A DNA stretch of 64,000 bases from Schistocerca nitens (lineage: Eukaryota; Arthropoda; Insecta; Orthoptera; Acrididae): contig NC_064615.1 in the NCBI RefSeq assembly GCF_023898315.1, positions 734,745,450 to 734,809,449 on the forward strand. Reading direction: 5' to 3'. Made by a program: the position numbers and the translations under genes. Below are positions 31,725 through 43,662 of the stretch, piece after piece (position 1 is the first letter of the stretch; each line of letters opens with the position of its first letter). The notes under the pieces were generated by a model. The model made no database searches and was not told where the DNA came from. It saw nothing but the letters and a program-made list of their open reading frames with translations.

Positions 31725-32126
31725 GGCACCAATAACAATAATAATAATTTTTTGTAGGAGAGGAAATACTCAATTTCTGGATAGCAAATTCGAAACAGTG
31801 AGACCTTTATAATATAAAAAAGCGTGACAAGGCCTTTGTCAGTTTATTTTTGTTGTATTTCATTTTATTAGGAAATCTCATGAGCTGTCACCGTACTGAT
31901 GCTAGCCTACTATAGCATAGCCATGAACACGGACATTCAAGTAGGAATTAACCAACCAGGGCATAGATACTTAGGTGATAAATTATGTACTTACAATATT
32001 GTATAGACAGACTGTGCCATGTCATGCTGTTTTTAATACAGGATGCTACTTCACCTATGACCCTATACCTGTCATTTGGCTGCAACGTTCATTATGGATT
32101 TACCCGTAATTTACCTCTGCGATATA
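31725..32126. other. Intergenic stretch, nothing recognised
   Basis: A short (AAT)n run follows the SINE duplication. No ORF or element seen before the mariner-like TIR. Confidence 0.5.
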
Positions 32127-32898
32127 CAGGGTGAGTCACCTAACGTTACCGCTGGATATATTTCGTAAACCACATAAAATACTGACGAATCGATTCCACA
32201 GACCGAACGTGTGGAGAGGGGCTAGTGTAATTGGTTAATACAAACCATAAAAAAATGCACGGAAGTATGTTTTTTAACACAAACCTACGTTTTTTTAAAT
32301 GGAACCCCGTTAGTTTTGCTAGCACATCTGAACATATAAACAAATACGTAATCAGTGCCGTTTGTTGCATTGTAAAATGTTAATTACATCCGGAGATATT
32401 GTAACCTTGAGTCGACGCTTAAAACCTCCGACGTTCAGTTGCGTGTTGTAACAAACACGGGCCACGGTCGGCGAGCAGCATCTGCAGGGACATGTTTACG
32501 ATGACGACCGTGTTTACGAGTGTGGCTACAGTGCACTGTTGTGGTTTGGTCTAGCTGTCGCAGTGTCCGCATGTAGCGCTTGCTGCTATTGTTATTCTGC
32601 ATTCGTCTCCGCACGCAGACCAACTGTAGTACACCGTGTCCCCAGACGTCTGTGATAGTGTAGTGTTGTAGTAACTGTGACCATGGTGTATTCGAACTCT
32701 GAAAAGGCGGAGATGATACTCATCTATGGTGAGTGTCGACGAAATGCAGCTGAAGCCTGCAGGGTGTATGCAGAACGGTACCCGGACAGAGAGCATCCAA
32801 TGTGCCGCACATTGCAAAACATCTACCGCCAACTGTATGCAACAGGTATGGTCGTAGCACGCAAACGGGTCCGTAACAGGCCCGTCACAGGAGAAGCG

Positions 32899-33100
32899 AA
32901 AAAATGGTTCAAATGGCTCTGAGCACTATGGGACTCAACATCTTTGGTCATAAGTCTCCTAGAACTTAGAACTACTTAAACCTAACTAACCTAAGGACAT
33001 CACACACACCCATGCCCGAGGCAGGATTCGAACCTGCGACCGTAGCAGTCCCGCGGTTCCGGACTGCAGCGCCAGAACCGCACGGCCACCGCGGCCGGCA
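32899..33100 (-). repeat. tRNA-derived SINE, family 1, copy 5
   Basis: Full-length antisense copy with canonical B box. Exact 10-bp duplication aggagaagcg at 32889-32898 and 33101-33110. It splits the transposase ORF, and its antisense reading supplies an artificial in-frame start (MPEAGFEPATVAV) for the downstream coding frame. Confidence 0.95.
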
Positions 33101-33812
33101 AGGAGAAGCGGGTGCAGTAGGTGTGTTAGCTGCTGTTGCCATGAACCCACACATGAGTACACGGGACATTGCGACAGCCGGTGGACTGAGTCAAAGTAGT
33201 GTCATGCGCATACTGCATCGTCACCGCTTTCACCCGTTTCATGTGTCGCTACATCAGCAATTACATGGTGATGTCTTTAATCATCGAGTGCAATTCTGTC
33301 AATGGGCATTAACAGAGAACGCGTTTCAGTTCTACCTGTTTACCGATGAAGCGGGTTTCACAAACCACGGGGCGGCGAATCTACGGAACATGCATTACTG
33401 GTCCGTGGACAATCGTCGCTGGCTCAGACAGGTAGAGCGACAGCGACCGTGGACTGTAAATGTATGGTGCGGAATCATTGGCGACCACCTCATTTGTCCT
33501 CACTTCATTGCAGGGGCCCAAACAGCTGCAACATACATCGTGTTTCTGCAGAATGATCTGCCAACGTTGCTCGAAAATGTCCCACTGGAAACGCGTCGAC
33601 GTATGTGGTATCAGCATGATGGTGCACCTGCACATTCCGCAATTAACACTAGGCTGACCCTTGACAGGACGTTCGACGGGCGTTTCATAGGACGTGGAGG
33701 ACGCATAAGTTGGCCAGCCCGTTCTCCTGATCTTACACCTCCGGACTTCTTTCTGTGGGGTACGTTAAAGGAGAATGTGTACCGTGATGTGCCTACAACC
33801 CCAAAGGATATG

Positions 33813-34015
33813 GCCGGCCGAAGTGGCCGTGCGGTTAAAGGCGCTGCAGTCTGGAACCGCAAGACCGCTACGGTCGCAGGTTCGAATCCTGCCTCGGGCA
33901 TGGATGTTTGTGATGTCCTTAGGTTAGTTAGGTTTAACTATTTCTAAGTTCTAGGGGACTAATGACCTCAGCAGTTGAGTCCCATAGTGCTCAGAGCCAT
34001 TTGAACCATTTTGAA
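33813..34015 (+). repeat. tRNA-derived SINE, family 1, copy 6
   Basis: Full-length, head GGCCGAAGTGGCCGTGCGGT, canonical B box. Exact 13-bp duplication cccaaaggatatg at 33800-33812 and 34016-34028. It breaks the transposase shortly after the third catalytic motif. Confidence 0.95.
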
Positions 34016-34701
34016 CCCAAAGGATATGAAACAACGTATTGTGGCAGCCTGCGGCGACATTACACCAGATGTACTGCGGCATGTACGACATTCATTACGC
34101 CAGAGATTGCAATTGTGTGCAGCAAATGATGGCCACCACATTGAACATCTATTGGCCTGACATGTCGGGACACACTCTATTCCACTCCGTAATTGAAAAC
34201 GGAAACCACGTGTGTACGTGTACCTCACCCCTCATGGTAATGTACATGTGCGTCAGTGAAAAAGACCAATAAAAAGGTGTTAGCATGTGGACGTAATGTG
34301 CTGTTCCAGTCTCTTCTGTACCTAAGGTCCATCACCGTTCCCTTTGGATCCCTACGTAATTCGGTGCTCTCCGATACACACGATCGAACAGCGGAGGAGT
34401 GGTACTCAAGCGTCAAATTTAGGTTACAATATCTCCGGATGTAATTAACATTTTACAATGCAACAAACGGCACTCATTACGTATTTGTTTATATGTTCAG
34501 ATGTGCTAACAAAACTAACGGGGTTCCATTTAAAAAAATGTAGGTTTGTGTTAAAAAACATACTTCCGTGCATTTTTTTATGGTTGGTATTAACCAATTA
34601 CACTAGCCTCTCTCCTCACGTTCGGTCTGTGGAATCGATTCGTCAGTATTTGATGTGGTTTACGAAATATATCCAGCGGTAATGTTAGGTGACTCACCCT
34701 G

Positions 34702-36644
34702 TATATCCACCACTATTCTAAACATGTGCTTGAAAATGCGCGCAGTGCTCGAAACCTGTCACACATGAGGGAACAACAAAGGAGGTTCAAACAGATGAGT
34801 TGGAACTATTTCTTTGTTTTGCACATTTCACCTATGTTAGGGGCATCACCTGGCCATAATGTTGCACAACAGCCATACCGGTTGAGCTGTTGTGTAAAAG
34901 CGCTGTAAGATTTATCCCTCGTTACGTGCTTCGACAGGTGGTACGGACCTCAAATAGAAGTGTCTTCAATGGGAGCAGAATGTTTGCACGTGGGGAAAAT
35001 TCTTGTGATATATACCCTCAGTGGACATACATCTTTAAAAAATTCCTCCTGTTCTGTAGTGTGGACAACAAATGAGCTCATGATCAAGTAGTAGATACTC
35101 AGACCGTTGGGGGCAGAGGAGCTGCAGCCAGCACCAATGAGTGTTTAACGACTACTGAATAGCAGTGTGGGGCGCTTGTGGGGTTGTCGTAAGCAAGAAC
35201 AGTTATACGACAGCTTCACAACCAGCACTAAAACCCAAATTCTGCATAAACCAGTAAATAATAGTGTGACAGTGGCCAAAGCAGGTCCTCGTGCAATAGC
35301 CGGGCCGTTATCTTTTGACTGTTGAAAACAGACGAACTGAGTGTGGATATATTTTTCCTAATTGATTGTTTCTTTTCGTATTGATAAGAGGGAAGGAGTG
35401 AGGGAAATCTCATACCGGCGAACTGTATTGAAATATACACTTTCGTACACTTACAGCGATCAAAAATGGGAGTAATATTCAACAAATGTATTTCTTCTGG
35501 TGGTATTCTTACAAAAATCACAGCCAGTAATGATGTAAATGGTGTTCTTATGTAATTGGTGATGCTTCTTTTCGATTGTCAATTTTCGTAATGTTAAGAA
35601 GGAGCGGAAGCATCTACGTCTGGGAGCATGGCATGATGCTTAAATGGTATGCGTCTGATCGATAAGTGGAGGCTGAAAATGAGAGGTGGCTGGGAAGGGT
35701 ACTGGGACCTCCATATAATAATGTGGCAGGCACAACTACAGCTGATGGTGTAGACAGATTACGTCGTAGAGTCATGAGTTACGAAGAGAGAGTCTTAGGG
35801 CAGGACATAGAGAATGCGGCGCTGGCAGTGTGATGGAATATTGTACAGGTGCGACAGAAGCCTGAGACAGCAGAGCAGTGGGGACACATAGCAGTTCAGG
35901 CATCAATTTCACAAGAGGTATGGAATTTGCGTAAATGCTCTTGCATTTTGAGCGGAAATTGAGAATTTACTTAGCTGTTAGAGAATGCATGTGCATTGAC
36001 GAATGTGGAAGACAGGATCGAGTATAAGGCATTCTAGGCCAATCAAGAGGTAATATTTTGAGGGTTTAGAATTTGAGCTTGGTTGGGATATAGAACATGG
36101 TAATAGAGATAAATAAATAAGCAATTAATGAGTTTATGACTGAATGACTTATTATGAAGCCAGCATGTAGGCTGCTAAATGGACTATGGGGTCTTGCATA
36201 TCTACAATAAAACTATTGCTCACTGAACTGTAGTCAGGACAGTTAGGAGCGCTATATTCTTAACTAAATTCAACATACATCTCACTAATTTACATAGATG
36301 ACCCTGCCACATATATTTCAAAAAGGTCAAAATCAATTTTATCCCTGGAAGAATACAAACAGTCATGGCTTAGATACAATTTAAAACATAATAATGTCTG
36401 CTTGTTTCTTTCGATTGCTTAGCTCACAGTATAGTGAACACCTACATATTTACATTTAATTACAAGACAACCTCTGGCTACTGTAACACAAGATCAGCTT
36501 CATGGACATCTGTCACAAAGGTAGTAACAACTGATGTCATCATTTTTTCTTTTGTAAAATAACGTGTTACATTCCTTACGAACACAACATAGGCATTGCG
36601 ATTGTCAGTTACCTGTCATAATTTAACAAATGTGTCATTGTGGA
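34702..36644. other. Intergenic stretch, nothing recognised
   Basis: Frames at 34726-35075 (+) and 35228-35521 (-) have no recognisable motif. No inverted repeats, RNA genes or SINEs are seen in this nearly 2-kb stretch. Confidence 0.4.
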
Positions 36645-36919
36645 GGCTGTTTCTGTAGGGCCTACACAAGATCCGTTTCTTCTGCACTCAATGATCCATC
36701 GATGCATTCTAAATCTATACCTATATCAATACTCCGCAAGCCACCTGCCAGTGTATGGCGGAGGGTATTTCTGATACCAACAACGGCGCTCCTCTTACTG
36801 TTCACTTCGCGAATGGCGCGTAGGAACGACAATTGTCGGTGAGCCTCTGTATTACCTCTGATTTCGAGAATTTTCTCGTCGTCATCATTTCGCGAGTTGT
36901 ATGTCGGAATGTGTTGTCC

Positions 36920-37119
36920 CGCCGGCCGTTTTGGCTCAGCGGTTCTAGGCGCTTCAGTCCGGAACCGCGCTGCTGCTACGGTCGCAGGTTCGAATCCTGC
37001 CTCGGGCATGGATGTGTGTGCTGTCCTTAGGTTAGTTAGGTTTAAGTAGTTCTAAGTTCTAGGGGACTGATGACCTCAGATGTTAAGTCCCACAGTGCTG
37101 AGCCATTTCAAGCATTTTC
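36920..37119 (+). repeat. tRNA-derived SINE, family 1, copy 7
   Basis: Head GTTTTGGCTCAGCGGTTCTA, canonical B box GGTTCGAATCC, slightly degraded 3' end. The 9-bp duplication gtgttgtcc lies at 36911-36919 and 37120-37128. Inserted in the antisense LINE. Confidence 0.93.
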
Positions 37120-38498
37120 GTGTTGTCCGACTCTTCCCGGAGAATATTCTCTCGAAATTTTAATAGTAAACTTCTCGGTGATTCACAATGCCTCTCTTGT
37201 AGCGTCTGCCATTGGAGTTTGTTGAGCATCTCTGTAACCTCTCGCTGTGGTAAAGCGATTCTGTAATGAAACTCACGGCTCTAAATTGGATCTTCTCTGC
37301 CTTGTTCATCAGTCCTACCTGGTAACGGTCCCAGACTAATGAACAATACTCAATACTTGGGCGAACAATGACTTCGTCGATAAGGTACATTTCCTTAAGA
37401 TCCTTTCTATGGATCTCAGTCTGGCATTTGATTTTCCTACTATTTACTGTATGTAGTCATTCCACTTAAGTTCGCTCTGGATAAATACTCCTAGATATTT
37501 TGCGGTAGATACTGTTTCCAGCAAATTTTCTTCAATGGTGTAGTTGTACGGCATTTGATTTTGTCCCCTGTGTGCATGCAGTATGTTACATTTTTATTGA
37601 CGTTCCGGTTCAACTGCTAGTCGCTGCAACATTAATCAGGTACTTTTGCAAATCGGTAGCGTCTTATAGCGTTGTTACCTTCTTGTAGACAATCGTTTCA
37701 TTCGGCAATACCCTTTGGAGATTCGACATTTTTTACTAGATAATTTACATGTATCGTAAATACTAACGGTACTATCACATTTCCTTGGCGTACTCCGGTA
37801 ATTACCTATACATCTGTCCATTCCGTTTGTTAAGAGCGGAGTGTTGATTGTGTCTTCATGTAAGTCTTGAATCCAGTCGCAACTCTGTTCCGGTAGCCGG
37901 GAAGGTCGTATTTTTTTCACTAAACGGTAGAGTGGGACGGTGCCAAATGTCGTCCTGAAATCGGGGAACATAGCATTAACATGAGTGCCGTTGTCCACAG
38001 CGCTATGGGTCTCATGGAGGAGCAGAGCTCGCTCGGTTTCGCAGGACTCCTGTTTGCGCAATCAACGCTGATTTATGTAGAGGAGACTTTCTTTCTTCAA
38101 AAGTGTCATAATTCTTGAGCATAAAAAATTTCCATACTTCTAAAACAATTTGACGTGAAGAATATAGGCCCATAATTATGTGCACTTCTCCTACGACTCT
38201 TTTTAGAAACAGAAATGACCTGCGCTATTTCCAGTCGCTAGGTACCCTTCGTTGCTCCAGCGATCTACAATAAATTTTTGCTAGAAGGTAAGGAAGTTGT
38301 TCCACATTGTCTTTGTAGAAAACTGAGGTGTCTCATTTCATCCTGATGCCTTTCCAACAACTAAGCGATTGACACTGTTTTTATGTTTCGCAGTCGGTTA
38401 TCTCAGTATCTGCGACTCCGCAGTTAAACAATTTCCGAAGACAGAATTCAGTATTTCGGCGCCAGTGTAGTACTAAGTGACTGAATTGAAGATTTCGG

Positions 38499-38690
38499 CG
38501 CCGGCCGCGGTGGTCTAGCGGTTCTAGGCGCTCAGTCCGGAACAGCGGGACTGCTACGGTCGCTGGTTCGAATCCTGTCTCGGGCATGGATGTGTGTGAT
38601 GTCCTTAGGTTAGTTAGGTTTAATTAGTTCTAAGTTCTAGGCGACTGATGACCTCAGAAGTTAAGTCGCATAGTGCTCAGAGCCATTTGA
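38499..38690 (+). repeat. tRNA-derived SINE, family 1, copy 8
   Basis: Full-length apart from a trimmed 3' end that runs into the duplication. Target-site duplication ttgaagatttcgg at 38486-38498 and 38687-38699. Inserted in the antisense LINE between its RT start and endonuclease. Confidence 0.92.
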
Positions 38691-39690
38691 AGATTTCGGT
38701 CCGTTCAGTGATTGTACATGAGACCAAAACCTCTTAGGGTTTTTAGTCGCACTGCCTGACTAAATTTTACTTTCGGAGTCATTGAACGCTTCTCTCATTG
38801 CTATCGTTACACTCACTTTCACTTCGTCCAGCTCTTGTTTTTTCATGTGCGTTTTGATTTCTACTGAATCTGTGATGAGGCTCTCCTTGTTTACATAACA
38901 GTTTTATGACACGGCTATTACAGCATAATGGGTTTTTGGCAACCCTTAAGACATTGTTCGCTTGTCTAAAGATGAATCATGTTTTTCAGGTCTTTTTTCG
39001 TTTTTACTCCACATCTTCTTCCTCAGCACTGAATACTTGCTGTTGACTATCGTAGAGATACTTCACAATTTGTATTCTGTCACCCTTGCTAAGAAGAAAC
39101 GTTTTTGTGCGTTTTTTAAAAGTTTTTTTAATAGCCGTAGTCATAGCTGCTATTACAGATTTGTGATCACTGATACCTTCCTCTGCTTCAACTGATTAGA
39201 TAAGTTAATGTGCGTTTGTTGCTAGGAGGTCTAAGACATTACCCACTCGACTTTGTTCTCTAATTATCTGCTTGAAGTAATTTTCGGATATGATATTCTC
39301 AATGACGTCAGACGAATCCCTGTCTCTGGCACCAGTTTTAATAACATGACACTCACAGCTTATAACACGGAAGTTGAAGTCACCCCATATTACAACAGCG
39401 TGATCAGGAGGGGTTTTAATGATATGACTCAAGTTTTCTCTGAAACGCAGTACCAGTACATCTCCCGACTTAGGTGGTCTATAAAAGCATCCAATTACCA
39501 TTTTTGACCGACATTTGATGCTTAACTTCAACAAGATTAATTCACATTCGGAATCCATGAGAACCTCGTTAGATATTATCGAATTCCCTTCTGAAATAAC
39601 GATGCCGCCACGACTGGTGACTAACCTATCCTTACGATAAACGTTCCAATCTGAACTTAGGATTTTATTGCCGTTCACCTCTGTTTTCTA

Positions 39691-40079
39691 GTTAATTCTG
39701 TGCCTAGTATTATCTGGTCCAGAGTATCGAGCAGAGGGGCATCTGCAATAACATTTATTTTCCAGGATGAGTTTATTTATAAATCTGCCTCATTGCCTCG
39801 TACATTGGCCTCGTATCAGTGCTTGCAGCGAAGAAGCACTTGCGCACCCCGTCAATGAGTAATGACGTCAGAGCCGCAGGTCAGAGTGTCGTGGGCGAGT
39901 GTTGTCGGCAGGCGGCGACGTGGGGATGGGCAGCCCCTGCCGTTCTGCAGTACAGTACGGCCCTGCACCTTAGAAATCTTGTAGGCAGCCAGTAGTGTGC
40001 GTAGGAGAGGATAGCCAGCTGTGTGGTCCAGGAGTCATTTGTCGGGAAGAATAGGCCTTCAAACGAAATGAAGTGATCG
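39691..40079. other. Intergenic stretch, GC-rich part unrecognised
   Basis: It may include the eroded 5' edge of the LINE (to about 39760). The 39870-40080 part is GC-rich with an 82-residue minus frame that I do not recognise. Confidence 0.35.
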
Positions 40080-40275
40080 GTCGGCAGTGATGGCCGCCGA
40101 GTTACAAGTCTTCTCAGTTGACGAGACATTGGGCGGATTGCCTGTCGTCAATGTAGAAACTATGATGAGGACAACGAAACATCCTCTCCCCGAACAGAGA
40201 AACTCTCCGACCTGATCGGAGGTCGAATGCAGGCCCGCTGCATCGTAGTCAGATGTACTGACCATTTCCTAAGAG
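40080..40275 (-). repeat. tRNA-like dispersed repeat (second SINE-like family), degraded
   Basis: The minus strand reads TCAGTACATCTGACTACGAT, GCAGCGGGCCTGCATTCGAC (in the place of a B box), GGTCGGAGAGTTTCTCTGTT and TCGTTGTCCTCATCATAG, then ATTGACGACAGGCAATCCGC and TCAACTGAGAAGACTTGTAA. This order resembles a tRNA-headed insect repeat with a CTCGGGGACTGGGTGTTGT-like centre. No target duplication was found, so the ends are approximate. Confidence 0.45.
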
Positions 40276-41226
40276 TCTGGTCATCCACCAGTGTACCACA
40301 TCTGTACGCTGTGAAGGTGACATCTTGCTGATCAGCTGCGTTTGACCCTCAGTGGGGGGAGGGGCTGTAGCGCTTCAGTCTCCTCCGCATCGACAATGTT
40401 CCAGTAAGCAGCAACAGCAGACCGTGCCTGTGGCTTGCATTAGTTTGGCAGCGTCTTACTGGTTAAGTCAGCGAGGAGGTAGCAGGCAGCTATCATCGAT
40501 CAACTTGTCACGGCTACACTGAAACTCCGTATATTGTTATACTCTCTGCTTCTAGTGGTACGGACAGAATGGAAGCATGAATGAATGTATCTTTGAGTTC
40601 CGGAAGCTACATTATTTCAAGAGTCCATGGTTATGATGTGGTGGTCTTGGGTACATGATCAAATTTTCCCTCCTTTGCTGGTATAAACAGCGGTCGTACC
40701 CTTGCCGTGGTGGTTGATTAATTTTATGGAATGCCGCTCATGTTGCCTAAACAGAACTTTATCAAGTACACGACCAGTTCAGCCCTTGTATTAGCCCATT
40801 ATCAAATGTATCTAAAGTTTATGCTGTTGAGTTTCAATAGAGCTATAATTATTCTGATCAGTAATTATTCTCGCTCGCTGAGCTTGTGTCTCTCTGCAGC
40901 GTTTGACTATTGCAGCGGTGTTCTGGCAGTTGAAGTTATAAAGTGTTACTCCACACTGCCCAACGATGTTGAATTACGGTGTTTGCTCTTTTGCTTCCCT
41001 CCCTCGTAGGAAGCCTGGTGCCTTCCTTCTACTACGTCAGCAAAACGCCATCCTGACTTTCTGATTGCCACACCAGCCTTGAACTGTCTTCCTATGCTCG
41101 GAGCTCGATCGGTAGAACTTTAAAAATTTTCGGCTTCTGTACTGAAATTACTAAGTGACGCGGCACTCCTCTCTTTTTCCAAAACAGTCGTTTTAAGTGT
41201 TCCCTCTGATAATCTTCTGCAAAAAT

Positions 41227-41228
<2 letters not shown>
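40276..41228. other. Intergenic stretch, nothing recognised
   Basis: A 92-residue plus frame at 40731-41009 has no recognisable motif. No elements seen. Confidence 0.4.

Positions 41229-41302
<74 letters not shown>
41229..41302. repeat. (AT)n microsatellite
   Basis: About 74 bp of uninterrupted alternating AT. Confidence 0.98.
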
Positions 41303-41303
<1 letters not shown>

Positions 41304-41491
41304 CCGTATCATGTGCCAGTTACTCCGATATTTTTGCTCACGTGAGATGACCTACATGGGTCTTTCTTTTGTACCATTAATTCTATACCATTATTGTTAA
41401 GTTCTGGTTTGAAGAACTCTTTTGAAAGTTTCCTTATGTTATTCGTACTTCTGTCCTTACAAGTTATCACAAATTTACGGTTTCTCTTACT

Positions 41492-43400
41492 CTATGATTT
41501 GCACGTTATGTCAGTAAACCTCTCAACAAGTATTTGCTGTGTCGCTAGGTCCAGTAAATGAATGTCTGAACACAACTGAAGTACGCAAATTGCTATGAGA
41601 ATACCGGCAAAACTCGTGGTTGTAATGCCGATATTATGAAGTTTCGTCGTCGGTTCCGTTGACGTTGGTGAAATGACTGAAACATTTGTCCCATGGAAAT
41701 TATTCCTCGCTGAGATCCTGCTAGTGTATCTAAAGCTCATATGATGTCAGGATTTAGGGCGTTGTTAAGATATGTTATATTTTGTGATGGATATACTTCT
41801 TTCGCCAATGCTGTACAGGGTGGCGTAGTTGGAGTACAATCGTACCCACGACTGTATCTGGTAGGCCGAAGTTCGTCCCGGCTATCACGCAAGTTGTACC
41901 GTTCACCAAAATGCCACTGTTGCTTAAATCGAACTTTGCCATCTCCATAGATTTTTCATTCTCATAGCAAATTAGATCCATTGTGCTTAACTTCTGAATA
42001 TGAGGTTGTGGAGTCAATATTTCCTTCAAGCATTTCGTTGCTTCTGCTTTACCTAGCGATGGTTGCACTTCGTCTGTCTGTGTTTCAGTTTGCACTTCTC
42101 TGACTGCAGAAGAGGTGATGCTCTCCTTCAGACACTTCTGTTGATCTCAAGTCACATACAAGCTCAGAAATTATCAATATCTCTTGCGTCTTCACTTGCA
42201 TCAATCTACCCATCGTATCCAATCCTACTGAATAAGGGTGAATCGGATAAAACTGGTACCGAATGTTCATTGCAATGACTGGTAGTCAGATCAATAGGTA
42301 AAACGTTTCTCTGCTGTACATGTTTCCAGGGTCCCTATATGTTAAAATGTCGCCAACTTCTTTCCGACACTTCTATCACGTGCTATTGTTAGGCAGGAAA
42401 TTCTTTTCCGCTAGGCACAACCCTGTCAGGAATTGTTGTGCCGGTAATGACACCGAATTCAGTTGTCTGTTTACGGCATGGTAAACCGCTTCTTGTAAAG
42501 TCTCTACTGTCAACTCCGTGGGAGTCTGGTTACTACTATGCTGCTGTCTAGTAAGCTCAACCGCTTCTGTGAACCTCCGAAATCACTGTTTTCTTTTTTC
42601 ATTGTATCGCAGGTCTACTGGGCTAAGTCTGTAGTAAACTCATTCAACCATTTTGGTATTGTTTAGAATGTCCTGTTCTAAATTCGACAATTGCATAGTA
42701 TGCCATTCTGATATGGGTCCGGTGGTGCTTGCGTGGGTTGCACTTGCCCAATTGTGTCATTCATGTTCTGAATATCTTCGTTATCTCTCATTCCAAACCC
42801 TATCTTTAATAATTTGCCTCCTGCTTTGACCACACTCTTTTTCTGCCAACTAGCAACCGTGGTAGAATGTCAGTGATCTGGCTCGTTCAAATGGCTCTGA
42901 GCACTATGGGACTCAACTTCTGAGGTCATCAGTCCCCTAGAACTTAGAACTAGTTAAACCTAACTAACCTAAGGACATCACACACATCCTTGCCCGAGGC
43001 AGGATTCGAACCTGCGACCGTAGCGGTCTCGCGGTTCCAGACTGCAGCACCTAGAACCGCATGACCACTTCGGCCGGCGGTCAGTGATCTGTCTCAGTTT
43101 TCCCTATGATAGCGTAAGTTCCTCATATTCGCCCTGAAATTCCATGAGAATTTTGTTACCTTGTGGTTCCCTGTGTAACTCTACGAATGCATCCTGCAAC
43201 CTGCGAGTTTCATTCCTTTTCTCCAACACATCAACAGTCAACGTCAGTTTCCAATGAGGACAGGTTAATAGCACATCAAGTTGTTGGGAAAACGACACAT
43301 CTGTCTTTAACAGCTGTATGTGCACTGTATGCTTTGCTCTTCTGTTGATGACATGTTGCAACACTAGGATTACCACAGCCTGTTTCGCTGTCCCTGGTGA
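41492..43400 (-). pseudogene. Degraded errantivirus-type envelope (F-like) gene remnant
   Basis: Read on the minus strand from about 43400 down to 41492, separate frames are consistent with the envelope-like gene of insect errantivirus (Gypsy-group) retroelements, related to baculovirus F-type fusion proteins. They are: an N-terminal helical part (43104-43376), a basic stretch next to a Gly-rich segment (about 42790-42870) at the position of the expected cleavage and fusion region, a helical segment (about 42450-42560), an ectodomain part (41775-42095), and a C-terminal frame (41492-41740) with a hydrophobic run at about 41560-41626 that could span a membrane. Frameshifts, stops and the SINE at 42881-43079 interrupt it. 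No pol domain lies next to it and no LTRs were found. Family assignment is by overall order and composition, so it is tentative. Confidence 0.55.
42881..43079 (-). repeat. tRNA-derived SINE, family 1, copy 9
   Basis: Full-length antisense copy with canonical B box. Exact 12-bp duplication gtcagtgatctg at 42869-42880 and 43080-43091. Inserted in the env-like remnant. Confidence 0.95.
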
Positions 43401-43662
43401 TCCACCATATGGGAGACAGTAATCTTTGTCATTCCCTCCCTCCTTCCAAATTTGTTCACTTAATAAAACAAGTAATAAATATTACATACCAAAAAGACAA
43501 CTGTAACTAATATAAATTCTCAATACACTGGAACAAAAATAGAAAAAAGACGCATTTATAAAATATCACAATTATCAAGTATCTGTCAACAATAACTCAA
43601 TTAAGCCTGAATATTACTACTTGTCGTGAGACCTCAACTCGTAGGGTATATAGTGTCCAGGA

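Larger units (their letters stand above)
32683..34160 (+). pseudogene. Mariner-like transposase interrupted by two SINEs
   Basis: The frame starts at ATG 32683 (MVYSNSEKAEMILIYGECRR) and stops at TGA 34158-34160. Excluding the two SINEs and one copy of each duplication (212 + 216 bp), 1050 bp remain: 349 codons plus stop, in one frame with no internal stop that I can see. Domains are an N-terminal DUF4817-like helix-turn-helix region (CRRNAAEACRVYAERYPDR), a second HTH (MSTRDIATAGGLSQSSVMRI), then the catalytic core with FTDEAGFTNHG, WYQHDGAPAHS and ARSPDLTPPDFFLWG. By my count 41 residues separate the second Asp from the Asp of PPDFF, a DD41D arrangement like that of rosa/VISITOR-type mariners. 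All three acidic residues are intact. Confidence 0.9.
32127..34701 (+). mobile_element. Mariner-like transposon with about 280-bp TIRs
   Basis: The left end (CAGGGTGAGTCACCTAACGT) and right end (ATGTTAGGTGACTCACCCTG) are inverted repeats extending about 280 bp inward, to GGAGATATTGTAACCT / AGGTTACAATATCTCC, with few mismatches. TA flanks at 32125-32126 and 34702-34703. Two SINEs (32899-33100 and 33813-34015) were inserted later. Without them and one copy of each duplication the element would be about 2.15 kb. Confidence 0.95.
36645..39690 (-). pseudogene. Jockey/CR1-group LINE, antisense, with two SINE insertions
   Basis: From high to low coordinates, 39205-39678 is an endonuclease domain (CFYRPPKSGDV, then IWGDFNFRVIS and the C-terminal VGNVLDLLATNA). 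Then 37675-38061 is the start of the reverse-transcriptase palm (FRTTFGTVPLYRLVKKIRPS where relatives have FRKAFDTVPH). After that, 37160-37390 is the C-terminal part (EVIVRPSIEYCSLVWD, then KAEKIQFRAVSFIT). Beyond the SINE at 36920-37119, 36662-36910 continues it (EIRGNTEAHRQLSFLRAIRE, then LRHTLAGGLRSIDIGID). The catalytic FADD segment is not found and stops are frequent. It shares its C-terminal end with the LINE at 27250-29257. Confidence 0.85.

Noticed and set aside
33012-33947. A 311-residue plus-strand protein beginning MPEAGFEPATVAV
   Set aside because: The first ~35 residues are antisense SINE sequence and the end runs into a second SINE; only the middle is transposase. I annotate the interrupted transposase instead.
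36662-37009. A 115-residue minus-strand protein beginning MPEAGFEPATVAA
   Set aside because: Chimera of SINE antisense and a LINE C-terminus; the same artefact appears at 33611-33901 and 38381-38587.
41197-41400. ORF with an alternating Ile-Tyr run (likewise 22426-22635)
   Set aside because: Translation of (TA)n microsatellites.
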